DNA of 64,000 bases from Roseateles sp. (GTDB lineage Bacteria > Pseudomonadota > Gammaproteobacteria > Burkholderiales > Burkholderiaceae). The translations under genes and the position numbers were made by a program. The first letter of the stretch is position 1, and each line of letters opens with the position of its first letter. The notes beneath the pieces are model-generated. The model did not search any database. It was not told the DNA's origin and saw only the letters and a program-made list of their open reading frames with translations. The stretch is from assembly GCA_019232985.1 (NCBI GenBank), contig JAFAMW010000051.1, positions 1-64,000 on the forward strand. Direction: 5' to 3'. Below, in pieces: positions 28,135 through 37,609 of this stretch.

Positions 28135-28165
28135 ACACTATATCTGTGGCATCCAGCCCCTTCAA
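28135..28165 (-). promoter_or_regulatory. nrdA promoter candidate with overlapping NrdR-like box
   Basis: On the minus strand TTGAAG (28165-28160) and TATAGT (28142-28137) are 17 bases apart. The -10 lies inside ACACTATATCTGTGG (plus strand 28135-28149), which matches the left half of the NrdR box consensus (ACACWATATATWGTGT) and then deviates as if one base were lost. Transcription would start near 28130, giving a leader of about 285 bases in which no gene is visible. No second NrdR box at the usual distance was found. Confidence 0.5.
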
Positions 28166-28459
28166 GCGCTACGGGTAGCGTGCAAATCGCCTTGACAGCC
28201 CGGACGTTTTTTGCCCTCCGGCGGTCTCGCAAGGTATGCCGACCAGACCCATCGGCCGCGCGCCCCGATGGCATCGGCAACGCGCCGGCCGACCCCGCAT
28301 GAACAGTGGGTTAGCTCCCCGAAGCAGCGCGGCAACCCGCGCCAATGCGTGCTCGCTCCGCGGAGCCTGCTCGCCCACGTTGCCGCGACCTCGGCCAACA
28401 TGGGTGCCGCCGAAGGTCACACTTTCTTTCACCATTGGGACAAGTCCCAGGGCGTTTCG
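28166..28459. other. Non-coding interval between pilR and the nrdA promoter
   Basis: About 290 bases with no recognisable gene, tRNA or T-rich terminator. A GGGAC/GTCCC palindrome (28436-28447) lies just past the pilR stop and could be a weak 3' end. A frame of 88 codons on the minus strand (28169-28435) is Arg/Gly-rich with no ribosome site and is not supported. Confidence 0.4.
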
Positions 28460-29947
28460 TCAGCCGTTCGGATCGCCGCCGACCGTGATCCCCAGGCGCG
28501 CCATGCGATAGCGCATCTGCCGAAGCGACAAGCCCAGGCTCGCGCCGGCCGCCGTGCGGTTGAAGCGATGCTGCTCGAGCGCCCGCATCAGGATGCGGCG
28601 CTCGACCTCGTCGAGGTAGGTCGCGAGGTCGGCGGGCAGCTCGTCCTCAGCGACCTGGACGGACGCAGCCGGGGCCCGCGCGTCCGGCATGTCCAGCGCG
28701 CCGAACTGGCTGTCGTCGAGCGCCGCATCGAGCAGCGCCTCCGGCAGCCCGAGGTCATCGACGTCGATGAACTCGCCGCCCGAGAGCGCCAGCGCGCGAT
28801 GCAGAAGGTTCTCGAGTTCGCGCACATTGCCGGGGAAGGCATAGCGCGCGAGCCGCGCCTGCGCGGCCGGCGTCAGCTGGGGCGTCGGCGTGACGCCCGC
28901 GTCCTGGGCGATGCGCGCCAGCACGCGCTCGCTGATCAGCGGCACGTCCTCGATGCGCTCGCGCAGCGGCGGCACGCGCACCTGGATGACGTTGAGCCGG
29001 TAGAACAAATCCTGGCGGAAGCGCCCCGCCGCCACTTCGGCGCCCAGGTCCTTGTGGGTCGCGCTGAGGATGCGCACATTGACGGGCGCCTCGGCCACGG
29101 CGCCGACGGGCCGCACCGAGCGCTCCTGGATCGCGCGCAGCAGCTTGCTCTGCATCGCCAGGGGCAGGTCGCCGATTTCATCGAGGAAGAGCGTGCCGCC
29201 GTCCGCGGCCTGGAAGAAACCTTCGCGGTCCTCGTTGGCGCCCGTGAAGGCGCCTTTGCGGTAGCCGAAGAATTCGGCCTCGAGCAGCTGCTCGGGAATG
29301 GCACCGCAGTTGACCGCGACGAAACGCTGCCGCGCCCGCGCGCTGATGTCGTGGACAGCGCGCGCCACCAGTTCCTTGCCTGTGCCCGACTCGCCCTGCA
29401 GCAGCACCGGCGCCATGCTGCGCGCAACCTTCTCGACCATCTCGCGAACCTGCTGGATGGCGCTGGACTGGCCCGCCAGGCGCGCCAGCGCCGGAGCCGG
29501 CGCTGCTGCAACCGGCGCCGCCGGAGCCGTGCTGCGCGGCGCTGTCCCGGTCGATGCCGAAGGCGCCGCCGCCCCACGCCCCAGCGCCGACGCGACGACC
29601 AGGCGGAACTGGCGCAGGTCCACGGGCTTGGTCAGGTAGTCGTAGGCACCGGCCTTGAGCGCCTCGACGGCGTTCTCGGGCGAGCCGAAGGCCGTGATGA
29701 CGATGGCCTTCTCGGCGCGCCGGCCCTGCTCGAGCCAGGCCAGCAGGTCCAGGCCGCTGCCATCGGGCAGGCGCATGTCGGTGATGACAAGGTGATAGGT
29801 CTGCCGCTCCAGGCTCGCGAGCGCCTCGCCGACGGTGCCGGCCGTATCGATCTCGTAGCCGTCGCGCAGCAGGCTCAGCTCGTAGAGGTCGCGCAGGTCG
29901 GGCTCGTCATCGACGACGAGCAGGCGTGTCTGGCTGGCGTTGCTCAC
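28460..29947 (-). CDS. pilR: Sigma-54-dependent response regulator PilR
   Basis: NtrC-family activator that, with PilS, controls pilin expression. In its 495 residues, the receiver has Asp57 in [10 protein letters not shown]; after an Ala/Pro/Thr-rich linker (about 122-152) comes the AAA+ domain with Walker A GESGTGKE (185-192) and the sigma-54 contact GAFTGA (232-237); and the C-terminal Fis-type helix-turn-helix is [20 protein letters not shown]. It lies 24 bases after pilS. The pilA target is not in this window. Confidence 0.93.
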   Translation of the reverse strand: MSNASQTRLLVVDDEPDLRDLYELSLLRDGYEIDTAGTVGEALASLERQTYHLVITDMRLPDGSGLDLLAWLEQGRRAEKAIVITAFGSPENAVEALKAGAYDYLTKPVDLRQFRLVVASALGRGAAAPSASTGTAPRSTAPAAPVAAAPAPALARLAGQSSAIQQVREMVEKVARSMAPVLLQGESGTGKELVARAVHDISARARQRFVAVNCGAIPEQLLEAEFFGYRKGAFTGANEDREGFFQAADGGTLFLDEIGDLPLAMQSKLLRAIQERSVRPVGAVAEAPVNVRILSATHKDLGAEVAAGRFRQDLFYRLNVIQVRVPPLRERIEDVPLISERVLARIAQDAGVTPTPQLTPAAQARLARYAFPGNVRELENLLHRALALSGGEFIDVDDLGLPEALLDAALDDSQFGALDMPDARAPAASVQVAEDELPADLATYLDEVERRILMRALEQHRFNRTAAGASLGLSLRQMRYRMARLGITVGGDPNG

Positions 29948-29971
29948 TGATGGATCCTTGGCGCTGGGCGC

Positions 29972-31753
29972 TCATGGGGTGGGGACGCGCGGCAGGCGCA
30001 CCGAGAACTCGTTGCCGTCACGGCCCTGCCAGCTACGGCGGCGGTACTGGATGCGTGCGCCGTAGCGCTCGCAAAGTTCCCGACAAATATAGAGGCCGAG
30101 CCCGGAGCCGCGGCTGCGGGTCGAGAAGAAGGGCTCGAAGAGGTGCTGCTCCACCTCGGCCGGAATCGGTGCGCCGACGCTGAACACGCGCATGAAGGCG
30201 TGGCCCGGATCGTTCTCGGACGCGTCCAGCTCGACCTGCACCGACTGCGGTTCCGGGTCGGCGTGGCGCAACGCGTTGTCGAGCAGGTTGACGAGCACGC
30301 GGCGCAGGTGCTCGGGCTCGAAGGCGACGATGAGCGGGTAGGCCGGCACACTGCATCCGAGCGGGCCGGTGGAATTTTCCGGCCGGCCGTTGGTGCGCAG
30401 CCAGTCGGCACAGGTCTCGGCGACGATGGCCGCGGCATCCAGCGGCACGGCCGTCGGCGGCGTGCCGGGCGCGACTTCCATGACGTCGTCGACGATGCGC
30501 TTGAGGCGCTGCACGTTCGACGCAATCATCTGCGTGAGGCGCTGCTGGCCCGCTTCGAGACCGTCTTCGGCCAGCAGCGCGTTGGCCTGGCCGATGGCGC
30601 TCAGCGGGTTGCGGATCTCGTGCGCGATGCCGGCTGACATCCGGCCCATGGCGGCGAGCTTTTCCTGGCGGCTGCGCGCGAGCACGAGGCGGTTGTCCTC
30701 GAGGAACAGCACGCACAGGTCCTCGCTGCCCTCGGCCTCGCGGCGGCGCGTGAAGCGCACGCGCACGCGCAGGCTGCGCTGGATACCGTTGCCGAAGCTG
30801 ACGAGCACGTCGCGCCCGGCCTCGGGCCAGCGCCCGTCGACGAACGCGCGCTCGACCGCCGACACCAGGCCGGTCCAGGCCGCGACGCCGCGCAGCCGGA
30901 ACGGCGCCGCGCGCACGAGCTGGACCTGCCGCTCGGCGAGCAGCGCGCGCGCGGCCGGGTTCGCGGCGCGCACATGGCCGCGCCGGTCGACGACGAGCAC
31001 GCCCTCCTGCATCTCCTCGATCACGAGGCGATTGAGCTGGGCCTGCTGGCGCGCGACCTCGAGGCTGCCGCGCGCGGCGCGCTCCTCGCGCGCGAGCCGC
31101 GACGCCATCTCGCCGGCGAGCAGGGTGACGACGAAAAAGCCGCTGCCGACGAGTCCGGCCTGGGTCAGGCGCAAGCCGACGTCGGCGCCGCCGAGCACGC
31201 CGGCGAGCGCGACGCCGAGCATCACGAGCGTCGCGAGCGCCGCCGTCGCGAGCGCGAGCAGGCGCGGCGTCATCACGCCGGCCATCAGCATCGGCAGCAC
31301 GAACAGCGCGCTGTAGCTGACGCCGGCGCCGCCGTCGAGCACGTGCAGCGCGCTGAACACGAGCAGGTCGAAGCCGATGCTCGCGAGCCAGTGGCGGCCG
31401 ACATGGCCGAGGCGCGCCGGCGTCGCGCCGCGCTGCAGGCGCGGCAGCAGCCACAGCACGACGGTCTCGGCCGCGTAGAACATGCATGCGGACAGGACCA
31501 GGTGGCGCGGCGGTGAGCCGAGCGCCGCGGCGATCCACTGCGCGAGCAGCAGCACGAGGCCGAGCGCCGCGCGCGCGCCGAGGAAGGCGCGGTACAGGCG
31601 CACGAAGCCGGTCAAGCCGGGTTCGGCGCCGGCCGCGGCCTCGTCGTCGAGCGCGTCGAAGCCGCCGGCGGCGTCGCCGGCCGCCGCCTCGAACGAGATC
31701 GCGTCGCGCGCCGGCTCGGGCCCGAACCAGGACGAAGTCCTGGCGTCAGCCAT
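29972..31753 (-). CDS. pilS: Sensor histidine kinase PilS
   Basis: Inner-membrane kinase partner of PilR. The 593-residue protein has an acidic Ala-rich cytoplasmic N-terminus (~48 residues), about six membrane helices (about 50-215), a PAS-like domain (about 240-330), the phospho-acceptor His378 in SAGIAHEIRNPLSA, and a catalytic ATPase domain with N, G1 and G2 boxes (LLDNALRHAD; RGSGLGLYICRELCER). Pilin sensing in the membrane is established for the family. Its start overlaps the previous gene by eight bases. Confidence 0.92.
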   Translation of the reverse strand: MADARTSSWFGPEPARDAISFEAAAGDAAGGFDALDDEAAAGAEPGLTGFVRLYRAFLGARAALGLVLLLAQWIAAALGSPPRHLVLSACMFYAAETVVLWLLPRLQRGATPARLGHVGRHWLASIGFDLLVFSALHVLDGGAGVSYSALFVLPMLMAGVMTPRLLALATAALATLVMLGVALAGVLGGADVGLRLTQAGLVGSGFFVVTLLAGEMASRLAREERAARGSLEVARQQAQLNRLVIEEMQEGVLVVDRRGHVRAANPAARALLAERQVQLVRAAPFRLRGVAAWTGLVSAVERAFVDGRWPEAGRDVLVSFGNGIQRSLRVRVRFTRRREAEGSEDLCVLFLEDNRLVLARSRQEKLAAMGRMSAGIAHEIRNPLSAIGQANALLAEDGLEAGQQRLTQMIASNVQRLKRIVDDVMEVAPGTPPTAVPLDAAAIVAETCADWLRTNGRPENSTGPLGCSVPAYPLIVAFEPEHLRRVLVNLLDNALRHADPEPQSVQVELDASENDPGHAFMRVFSVGAPIPAEVEQHLFEPFFSTRSRGSGLGLYICRELCERYGARIQYRRRSWQGRDGNEFSVRLPRVPTP

Positions 31754-31961
31754 GCATGGCCTCGTGGATGTTGCGATGCGCCGCGCAGCAGAACGGCCCG
31801 CCGCGCCCGGGCAGCGCCTCGTCGGCGGGCAGGTGCAGGCCGCAATGGGCGCAGGCGACCACGGCCTGCGGCGGCGGGGCGTCGCGGGTGACCGTGCGCT
31901 TGCGCGCGCCGAACTTGTTGAACAGCCAGGCGAGCCCGAGCAGCAGGAGCAGGTATTTCAT
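31746..31961 (-). CDS. PP0621-family small membrane/zinc-binding protein
   Basis: A 71-residue protein with an N-terminal hydrophobic helix (MKYLLLLLGLAWLFNKFG) and a Cys/His cluster (VVACAHCGLHLPADEA then GPFCCAAHRNIH) likely to bind a metal. Such genes regularly sit between ypjD and pilS in this order. Function is unknown. It overlaps ypjD by four bases and pilS by eight, so all four genes are probably co-translated. Confidence 0.82.
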   Translation of the reverse strand: MKYLLLLLGLAWLFNKFGARKRTVTRDAPPPQAVVACAHCGLHLPADEALPGRGGPFCCAAHRNIHEAMHG

Positions 31962-32761
31962 GTATTCGGAAACGGGCGGTGCAGGACGACCTCCAGCACG
32001 AAGCGCGAGCCCGCATAGGACAGCAGCAGCAGCGCCGCGCCGACGTAGATCCAGCGCGTCGCGCGCGGACCGCGCAGGCCGAAGCGGCGCCGCCCGACGA
32101 GCAGGCCCGCGACGACGGCCCAGCCGAGCAGCGCGAGCAGGGTCTTGTGGTCCCAGCGCCATTGCGGCGTGAGCCAGGCGCCGAGTGCGATCGCGAGCGT
32201 CAGCACGACCTGGCCCGCGCCGACGAACTGGAAGGTCAGGCGCTCGAGGCGCAGCAGCGGCAGCTGCGGCGCGTCGGCCGCGGCCAGCCCCTTGTTCAGG
32301 CGCAGCCGCGCCTCGGCGCGGTTCAGCAGCACCGCGTGCAGCACGGCGGCGCCGAACAGGCCGTAGCTCGCGAGGCCGAGCAGCCAGTGCAGCGGCTCCC
32401 ACGGCGAGACGCTCGGGATCGGCACGCCCTGGAACAGGTAGCCGAGCAGCACGCCGAGCGCACCGAGCAGGGCGAGCGCGCGGCGCGCGTTCGCGAGCGG
32501 CAGCAGGCGGCTCTCGATCAGGTAGACGGCGATGACCATCCACAGCGTCGCCGACAGCGCGGGCGCGAAGCCGAAGTGCGCGCGCGCGGGCGCCGCGTCG
32601 AGGCCGGCGATGTCGATCACGAGCGCCGCGAACTGCGCGGCCCAGCCGACGAGCAGCGCCTGCTGGAGCCGGCGCGGCGCCGCGCGGCCCCAGGCGACGA
32701 GCGCGTAGGCGACGAGCGCGAGCAGCGAAGCGCCGGCGAAGGCCGAGGACGATAAAATCAT
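31958..32761 (-). CDS. ypjD: YpjD/CcsA-like inner-membrane cytochrome-assembly family protein
   Basis: A 267-residue polytopic protein with about eight membrane helices, related to the CcsA/CcmC haem-handling family. The Trp-rich and His positions of the family are partly visible (SPWEPLHWLLGLASYGLFG; LTPQWRWDHKTLLALLGW). It diverges from ffh with only 20 bases between the two starts, the gene pairing also found in gammaproteobacteria. The actual role of YpjD is not established. Confidence 0.82.
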   Translation of the reverse strand: MILSSSAFAGASLLALVAYALVAWGRAAPRRLQQALLVGWAAQFAALVIDIAGLDAAPARAHFGFAPALSATLWMVIAVYLIESRLLPLANARRALALLGALGVLLGYLFQGVPIPSVSPWEPLHWLLGLASYGLFGAAVLHAVLLNRAEARLRLNKGLAAADAPQLPLLRLERLTFQFVGAGQVVLTLAIALGAWLTPQWRWDHKTLLALLGWAVVAGLLVGRRRFGLRGPRATRWIYVGAALLLLSYAGSRFVLEVVLHRPFPNT

Positions 32762-32781
32762 GGATCACAGTTTAATTTGCT

Positions 32782-34173
32782 ATGGCCTCCAACCTGACCG
32801 ACCGCCTGAGTCGCCTCGTCAAGACGATGCGCGGCCAGGCCCGCATCACCGAGAGCAACGTCCAGGACATGCTGCGCGAAGTGCGCATGGCCCTGCTCGA
32901 GGCCGACGTGGCCCTGCCGGTCGTGCGCGACTTCGTCGCGCGCGTCAAGGAGCGCGCGCTCGGCGCCGAAGTCGTCGGCTCGCTGACGCCGGGCCAGACC
33001 CTCGTCAGCGTGGTCCACAAGGAACTCGCCGCGACGATGGGCGAAGGCGTCGCCGACATCAACCTCGCGGCCCAGCCGCCGGCCGTGATCCTGATGGCCG
33101 GTCTGCAGGGCGCGGGCAAGACCACGACGACGGCCAAGCTCGCCAAGCACCTGATCGAGAAGCGCAAGAAAAAGGTGCTGACGGTCAGCGCCGACGTCTA
33201 CCGCCCGGCCGCGATCGAGCAGCTCAAGACCGTCACGGCCCAGGCCGGCGCCGAGTGGTTCGCGTCGAGCCCCGAGCAAAAGCCGCGCGAGATCGCGCTG
33301 GCCGCGCTCGACTATGCCAAGCGCCACTACTTCGACGTGCTGCTCGTCGACACGGCCGGCCGCCTCGCGATCGACGCGGCGCTGATGGCCGAGATCCGCG
33401 ACCTGCACGCGGCGCTGAACCCGATCGAGACCCTGTTCGTCGTCGACGCGATGCAGGGTCAGGACGCCGTCAACACGGCCAAGGCCTTCAAGGAGGCGCT
33501 GCCCCTGAGCGGCGTGATCCTGACCAAGCTCGACGGCGACTCGCGCGGCGGCGCCGCCCTGTCGGTGCGCCAGGTCACGGGCGCGCCGATCAAGTTCGCC
33601 GGCGTGTCCGAGAAGATCGACGGCCTCGAGGTCTTCGACGCCGAGCGCCACGCGGGCCGCGTGCTCGGCATGGGCGATATCGTCGCCCTCGTCGAAGAGG
33701 TCACCAAGGGCGTGGACATGGCCTCGGCGGCCAAGCTCGCCGAGAAGATCAAGTCCGGCGACGGCTTCGACCTCAACGACTTTCTCGGCCAGATCTCGCA
33801 GATGAAGAAGATGGGCGGCCTGTCGACGCTGATGGACAAGCTGCCGACCCAGATGACGGCCAAGGTCGGCGCGGCCGACGCCGACCGCGCCGAGCGCGAC
33901 ATGCGCCGCATGGAGGGCATCCTCAGCGCGATGACGGCCAAGGAGCGCGCGACGCCGCGCCTGCTGCTCGACGACAAGAGCAAGGCGAGCCGCAAGCGCC
34001 GCATCGCGAGCGGCGCGGGCGTGCGGGTCCAGGACGTCAACCGCCTGCTCAATCAGTACGACCAGATGGCCGGCATGATGAAGAAGATGCGCGGCAGCGG
34101 GATGATGAAGATGCTCAAGAAGATGGGCGGCCTCAAGGCCCTCGGCGGCATGATGCCGCCGGGCCTCAAGTAG
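32782..34173 (+). CDS. ffh: Signal recognition particle protein Ffh
   Basis: GTPase that binds 4.5S RNA and signal sequences to target membrane proteins. In its 463 residues, the N domain begins MASNLTDRLSRLVKTMRGQA, the G domain has LQGAGKTTTTAKLA (about 109-122), VDTAGRLAID, and TKLDGDSRGGAA, and the Met-rich M domain runs from about 300 to the end (MAGMMKKMRGSGMMKMLKKM). A TAAAAT box at 32753-32758 could be the -10, which would place the promoter inside ypjD. Confidence 0.97.
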   Translation: MASNLTDRLSRLVKTMRGQARITESNVQDMLREVRMALLEADVALPVVRDFVARVKERALGAEVVGSLTPGQTLVSVVHKELAATMGEGVADINLAAQPPAVILMAGLQGAGKTTTTAKLAKHLIEKRKKKVLTVSADVYRPAAIEQLKTVTAQAGAEWFASSPEQKPREIALAALDYAKRHYFDVLLVDTAGRLAIDAALMAEIRDLHAALNPIETLFVVDAMQGQDAVNTAKAFKEALPLSGVILTKLDGDSRGGAALSVRQVTGAPIKFAGVSEKIDGLEVFDAERHAGRVLGMGDIVALVEEVTKGVDMASAAKLAEKIKSGDGFDLNDFLGQISQMKKMGGLSTLMDKLPTQMTAKVGAADADRAERDMRRMEGILSAMTAKERATPRLLLDDKSKASRKRRIASGAGVRVQDVNRLLNQYDQMAGMMKKMRGSGMMKMLKKMGGLKALGGMMPPGLK

Positions 34174-34377
34174 AAAGACAGGTCCGCCCGGCCGGCCGGC
34201 GCCGCGACTGTTGCGCCAAGGCCCCATCCTGACCCCGGCCAGGGGCGCAGAAGCGGTGTAAAGCCACGCCTTTGCCGGGGATCGGCCCGGACCTGCGGAT
34301 TACCATGGGCAGTCGCCCTGTGTTCCCATTGACACGGGAGGCACAATGACGCTTTACGCCCATACAGGTCCTGCGCC

Positions 34378-36102
34378 GTGGATTCCACCCTGATCGAGCC
34401 CCCGCAATCCGCGCTGTCCGGCGTGGCGCGCATGCTCGTGCACGCGGGCAAGCTCCAGGCCAAGGCCGCCGAGGACCTGGTCCGCCAGGCGCGCGAGAAA
34501 AAGCAGAGCTTCGTCAGCGCCGTGATCGGCGCCGGCGTCGTGAGCTCGGTCGACCTCGCCCACACGCTCGCCCATGCGCTCGCGCTGCCGCTCGTCGACC
34601 TGGGCGCGCTCGACCCACAGCGCCTGCCGCGCGACGTGCTCGACGGCAAGCTTTCGCACCAGTACCAGGTCATCGCGCTCGGCCGGCGCGGCAACAAGCT
34701 GTTCATCGGCGGCGCCGACCCGACCGACCAGGAGGTCGTCGAGCGCATCAAGTTCGCGACCCAGCTCCAGCCCGAATGGGTGATCGTCGAGCACGACAAG
34801 CTCGCCAAGATGCTCGCGGGCGCGGGCGCGAGCGCGAACGAGGTGCTCGAGTCGCTGGCCGGCGACGACTTCGAGTTCGACGTCACCGAAGACGACGCCC
34901 AGCAGCAGGCGCAGGAAACCGAGCTCGCCACCGACGTCGAGGACGCGCCGGTCGTGCGCTTCCTGCAGAAGATGCTCGTCGACGCGATCAACCTGCGCGC
35001 GTCCGACCTGCACTTCGAGCCCTACGAATACCATTACCGCGTGCGCTTCCGCGTCGACGGCGAGCTGCGCGAGATCACCCAGCCGCCGATCGCGATCAAG
35101 GACAAGCTGTCCTCGCGCATCAAGGTCATCTCGCGCCTGGACATCGCCGAGCGCCGCGTGCCCCAGGACGGGCGCATGAAGCTCAAGTTCGGGAGCAAGG
35201 CGATCGACTTCCGGGTGAGCACGCTGCCGACGCTGTTCGGCGAGAAGATCGTGATCCGGATCCTCGACCCCTCGTCCGCCAAGCTCGGCATCGAGGCGCT
35301 CGGCTACGAGAAGACCGAGAAGGAGCGCCTGCTCGCGGCGATCCACCGCCCCTACGGCATGGTGCTCGTCACGGGCCCGACCGGCTCGGGCAAGACGGTG
35401 TCGCTGTACACCTGCCTGAACCTGCTGAACCAGCCGGGCGTGAACATCTCGACCGTCGAGGATCCGGCCGAAATCAACCTGCCCGGCATCAACCAGGTCA
35501 ACGTCAACGACAAGGCCGGCCTGAACTTCTCGGCCGCGCTGAAGTCCTTCCTGCGCCAGGACCCGGACATCATCATGGTCGGCGAGATCCGCGACCTCGA
35601 GACCGCCGACATCGCGATCAAGGCGGCCCAGACCGGCCATATGGTGATGAGCACGCTGCACACCAACGACGCGCCGAAGACGCTCACGCGCCTGCTCAAC
35701 ATGGGCGTCGCGCCGTTCAATATCGCGTCCAGCGTGCTCCTGATCACGGCCCAGCGCCTCGTGCGCCGCCTGTGCGAGAACTGCAAGACCCACGCCGACT
35801 ACCCGCACGACGCGCTGCTGCGCGCCGGCTACACCGAGGCCGAACTCGACGGCAGCTGGCGGCCCTATCGTGCGGTCGGCTGCGCGAGTTGCAACAACGG
35901 ATATCGCGGACGCGTCGGCCTTTACCAGGTGATGCCCATCACCGAGGCGATCCAACGCATCATCCTCTCGGAAGGTACGTCGATGGACATCGCCGTCCAG
36001 GCGCGCACGGAAGGCGTGCGCGACCTGCGCCAGTCGGGCCTCGTGAAGGTCCGCGCCGGCGTAACCACCCTCGAAGAAGTACTCTCCGCCACCAATGAAT
36101 AA
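34378..36102 (+). CDS. pilB: Type IV pilus assembly ATPase PilB
   Basis: Cytoplasmic extension motor of the pilus. The 574 residues include an N-terminal MshEN/GspE_N domain (about 10-150), then the GspE ATPase with Walker A GPTGSGKT (about 332-339), Asp box VEDPAEI, Walker B DPDIIMVGEIRD, and HTNDAPKT. Two CxxC pairs near the C-terminus (CENC, CASC) form the zinc knuckle. The start is a GTG at 34378, since no in-frame ATG is available. A perfect TTGACA at 34329 lacks a good -10. The 204 bases after ffh hold no gene. Confidence 0.95.
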   Translation: MDSTLIEPPQSALSGVARMLVHAGKLQAKAAEDLVRQAREKKQSFVSAVIGAGVVSSVDLAHTLAHALALPLVDLGALDPQRLPRDVLDGKLSHQYQVIALGRRGNKLFIGGADPTDQEVVERIKFATQLQPEWVIVEHDKLAKMLAGAGASANEVLESLAGDDFEFDVTEDDAQQQAQETELATDVEDAPVVRFLQKMLVDAINLRASDLHFEPYEYHYRVRFRVDGELREITQPPIAIKDKLSSRIKVISRLDIAERRVPQDGRMKLKFGSKAIDFRVSTLPTLFGEKIVIRILDPSSAKLGIEALGYEKTEKERLLAAIHRPYGMVLVTGPTGSGKTVSLYTCLNLLNQPGVNISTVEDPAEINLPGINQVNVNDKAGLNFSAALKSFLRQDPDIIMVGEIRDLETADIAIKAAQTGHMVMSTLHTNDAPKTLTRLLNMGVAPFNIASSVLLITAQRLVRRLCENCKTHADYPHDALLRAGYTEAELDGSWRPYRAVGCASCNNGYRGRVGLYQVMPITEAIQRIILSEGTSMDIAVQARTEGVRDLRQSGLVKVRAGVTTLEEVLSATNE

Positions 36103-36146
36103 GACGCTGCGGGCACCCGTGGCCTACGCAAACATCGGGAGCTGAC

Positions 36147-37367
36147 ATGGCGACAGCCGCTTTGGCAAAGAACGACAAGGAGTTCGTCTACGAGTGGGAG
36201 GGCAAGGACCGCAACGGCAAGGTCGTGCGCGGCGAGATCCGCGCCGGCGGCGAGGCCATGGTCAACGCCCAATTGCGCCGCCAGGGCGTGCTCGTCAGCA
36301 AGGTCAAGAAGCGCCGCACGAGCGGCGGCAAGTCGATCAAGCAGAAGGACATCGCGGTCTTCACGCGCCAGCTCGCGACCATGATGCGCGCCGGCGTGCC
36401 GCTGCTGCAGGCCTTCGACATCGTCGCGCGCGGCGCGACGAATCCGCGCCTGACGCGCCTGCTCAACGAGATCCGCGGCGACGTCGAGACCGGGACGAGC
36501 CTGTCGTCGGCGTTCCGCAAGCACCCGATCTACTTCGACGCGCTGTACTGCAACCTCGTCGAGGCCGGCGAGGCCGGCGGCATCCTCGAGGCGCTGCTCG
36601 ACCGCCTCGCGATCTACCAGGAGAAGACGGTCGCGATCAAGGGCAAGATCAAGTCGGCGCTGACCTACCCGATCGCCGTGATGGTCGTCGCCTTCGTCGT
36701 CATCGCCGTGATCATGATCTTCGTCGTGCCCGCCTTCCAGGACGTGTTCGCGTCCTTCGGCGCCGACCTGCCCGCGCCGACGCTGTTCGTGATCGGCATG
36801 AGCAAGTTCTTCGTCTCGTACTGGTGGATCATCTTCCCGGCCATCATTGGCGGGGTCTACATGTTCCTCGAGACCTGGAAGCGCAGCGAGAAGATGCAAA
36901 AGCGCATGGACCGGCTGCTGCTCAAGATCCCGGTGTTCGGCGACCTGATGTACAAGTCGGCGGTCGCGCGCTGGACGCGCACGCTCGCGACGATGTTCGC
37001 GGCCGGCGTGCCGCTCGTCGAGGCGCTCGACTCGGTCGGCGGCGCCTCCGGCAACGCCGTGTTCAGCGAAGCGACCGAGAAGATCCAGCGCGACGTCTCG
37101 ACCGGCTCGGCGCTGACGACCTCGATGCAGCAGACCGGCGTCTTCCCGACCATGGTGCTGCAGATGGCGTCGATCGGCGAGGAATCGGGCTCGCTCGACC
37201 ACATGCTCGGCAAGGCCGCAGAGTTCTACGAGGAAGAGGTCGACGAGGCCGTCAAGGCGCTGTCGAGCCTGATGGAGCCTTTCATCATCGTGATCCTCGG
37301 CACCCTGATCGGTGGCATCGTCGTGTCGATGTACCTGCCGATCTTCAAGCTCGGCCAGGTCGTCTAG
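36147..37367 (+). CDS. pilC: Type IV pilus inner-membrane platform protein PilC
   Basis: A 406-residue integral membrane protein on which the pilus fibre assembles. It has two GspF domains, each followed by membrane helices: KSALTYPIAVMVVAFVVIA, the segment around SYWWIIFPAIIGGVYMF, and the terminal FIIVILGTLIGGIVVSMYL. The motif FTRQLATMMRAGVPLLQAF opens the first GspF domain and WTRTLATMFAAGVPLVEAL the second. It follows pilB by 44 bases, and repeat R3 begins seven bases after its stop. Confidence 0.95.
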   Translation: MATAALAKNDKEFVYEWEGKDRNGKVVRGEIRAGGEAMVNAQLRRQGVLVSKVKKRRTSGGKSIKQKDIAVFTRQLATMMRAGVPLLQAFDIVARGATNPRLTRLLNEIRGDVETGTSLSSAFRKHPIYFDALYCNLVEAGEAGGILEALLDRLAIYQEKTVAIKGKIKSALTYPIAVMVVAFVVIAVIMIFVVPAFQDVFASFGADLPAPTLFVIGMSKFFVSYWWIIFPAIIGGVYMFLETWKRSEKMQKRMDRLLLKIPVFGDLMYKSAVARWTRTLATMFAAGVPLVEALDSVGGASGNAVFSEATEKIQRDVSTGSALTTSMQQTGVFPTMVLQMASIGEESGSLDHMLGKAAEFYEEEVDEAVKALSSLMEPFIIVILGTLIGGIVVSMYLPIFKLGQVV

Positions 37368-37373
37368 CATGGG

Positions 37374-37588
37374 GCCCCTCGCCTGGTCTTGCCGCGCTGG
37401 ACGCGGGCAAGCCCAGTCGGCCGACCGGCAAGCATGCCGTTCGGCGCTCGCCAGCCGCGATCGAGCACGCGGGCGCTCGATCGGCGCGGGCTCGCTCCCC
37501 CGAGGGGACGAGGCAGCCCGCGGCATCGAGCCGCCGGCTGCCCCAGGGGGCCGGCTTGGGAGCGGCCCGGCGCTCGGCCCGGAATACC
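37374..37588 (+). repeat. Structured intergenic repeat, copy R3 (long form), between pilC and pilD
   Basis: A 215-base copy filling most of the 242-base pilC-pilD gap. The first ~130 bases align with R2. The stem at 37458-37466 with 37475-37483 differs from R2 by a compensated pair (A-T at 20079/20096 becomes C-G at 37462/37479). A later stem GGCAGCC/GGCTGCC with inner GGC/GCC replaces the R2 middle, and the end module GGGCCGGCTTGGGAGCGGCC matches R1 and R4. A 78-codon frame (37369-37605) crosses it in another phase from the R2 frame. Confidence 0.85.
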
Positions 37589-37609
37589 TCTCTTTCATGC
37601 GTTGAACTG

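Noticed and set aside
28169..28435. An 88-codon minus-strand frame between pilR and nrdA
   Set aside because: No ribosome site, atypical composition, and no recognisable motif; treated as non-coding.
32762..32781. Unusually short 20-base divergent gap between ypjD and ffh
   Set aside because: The divergent ypjD/ffh pairing is widespread in proteobacteria; only the exact promoter positions remain open.
34329..34360. A perfect TTGACA upstream of pilB and a GGCAC-N-GC sigma-54-like pair
   Set aside because: No acceptable -10 follows the TTGACA, and the GG-to-GC spacing is one base short of the sigma-54 requirement.
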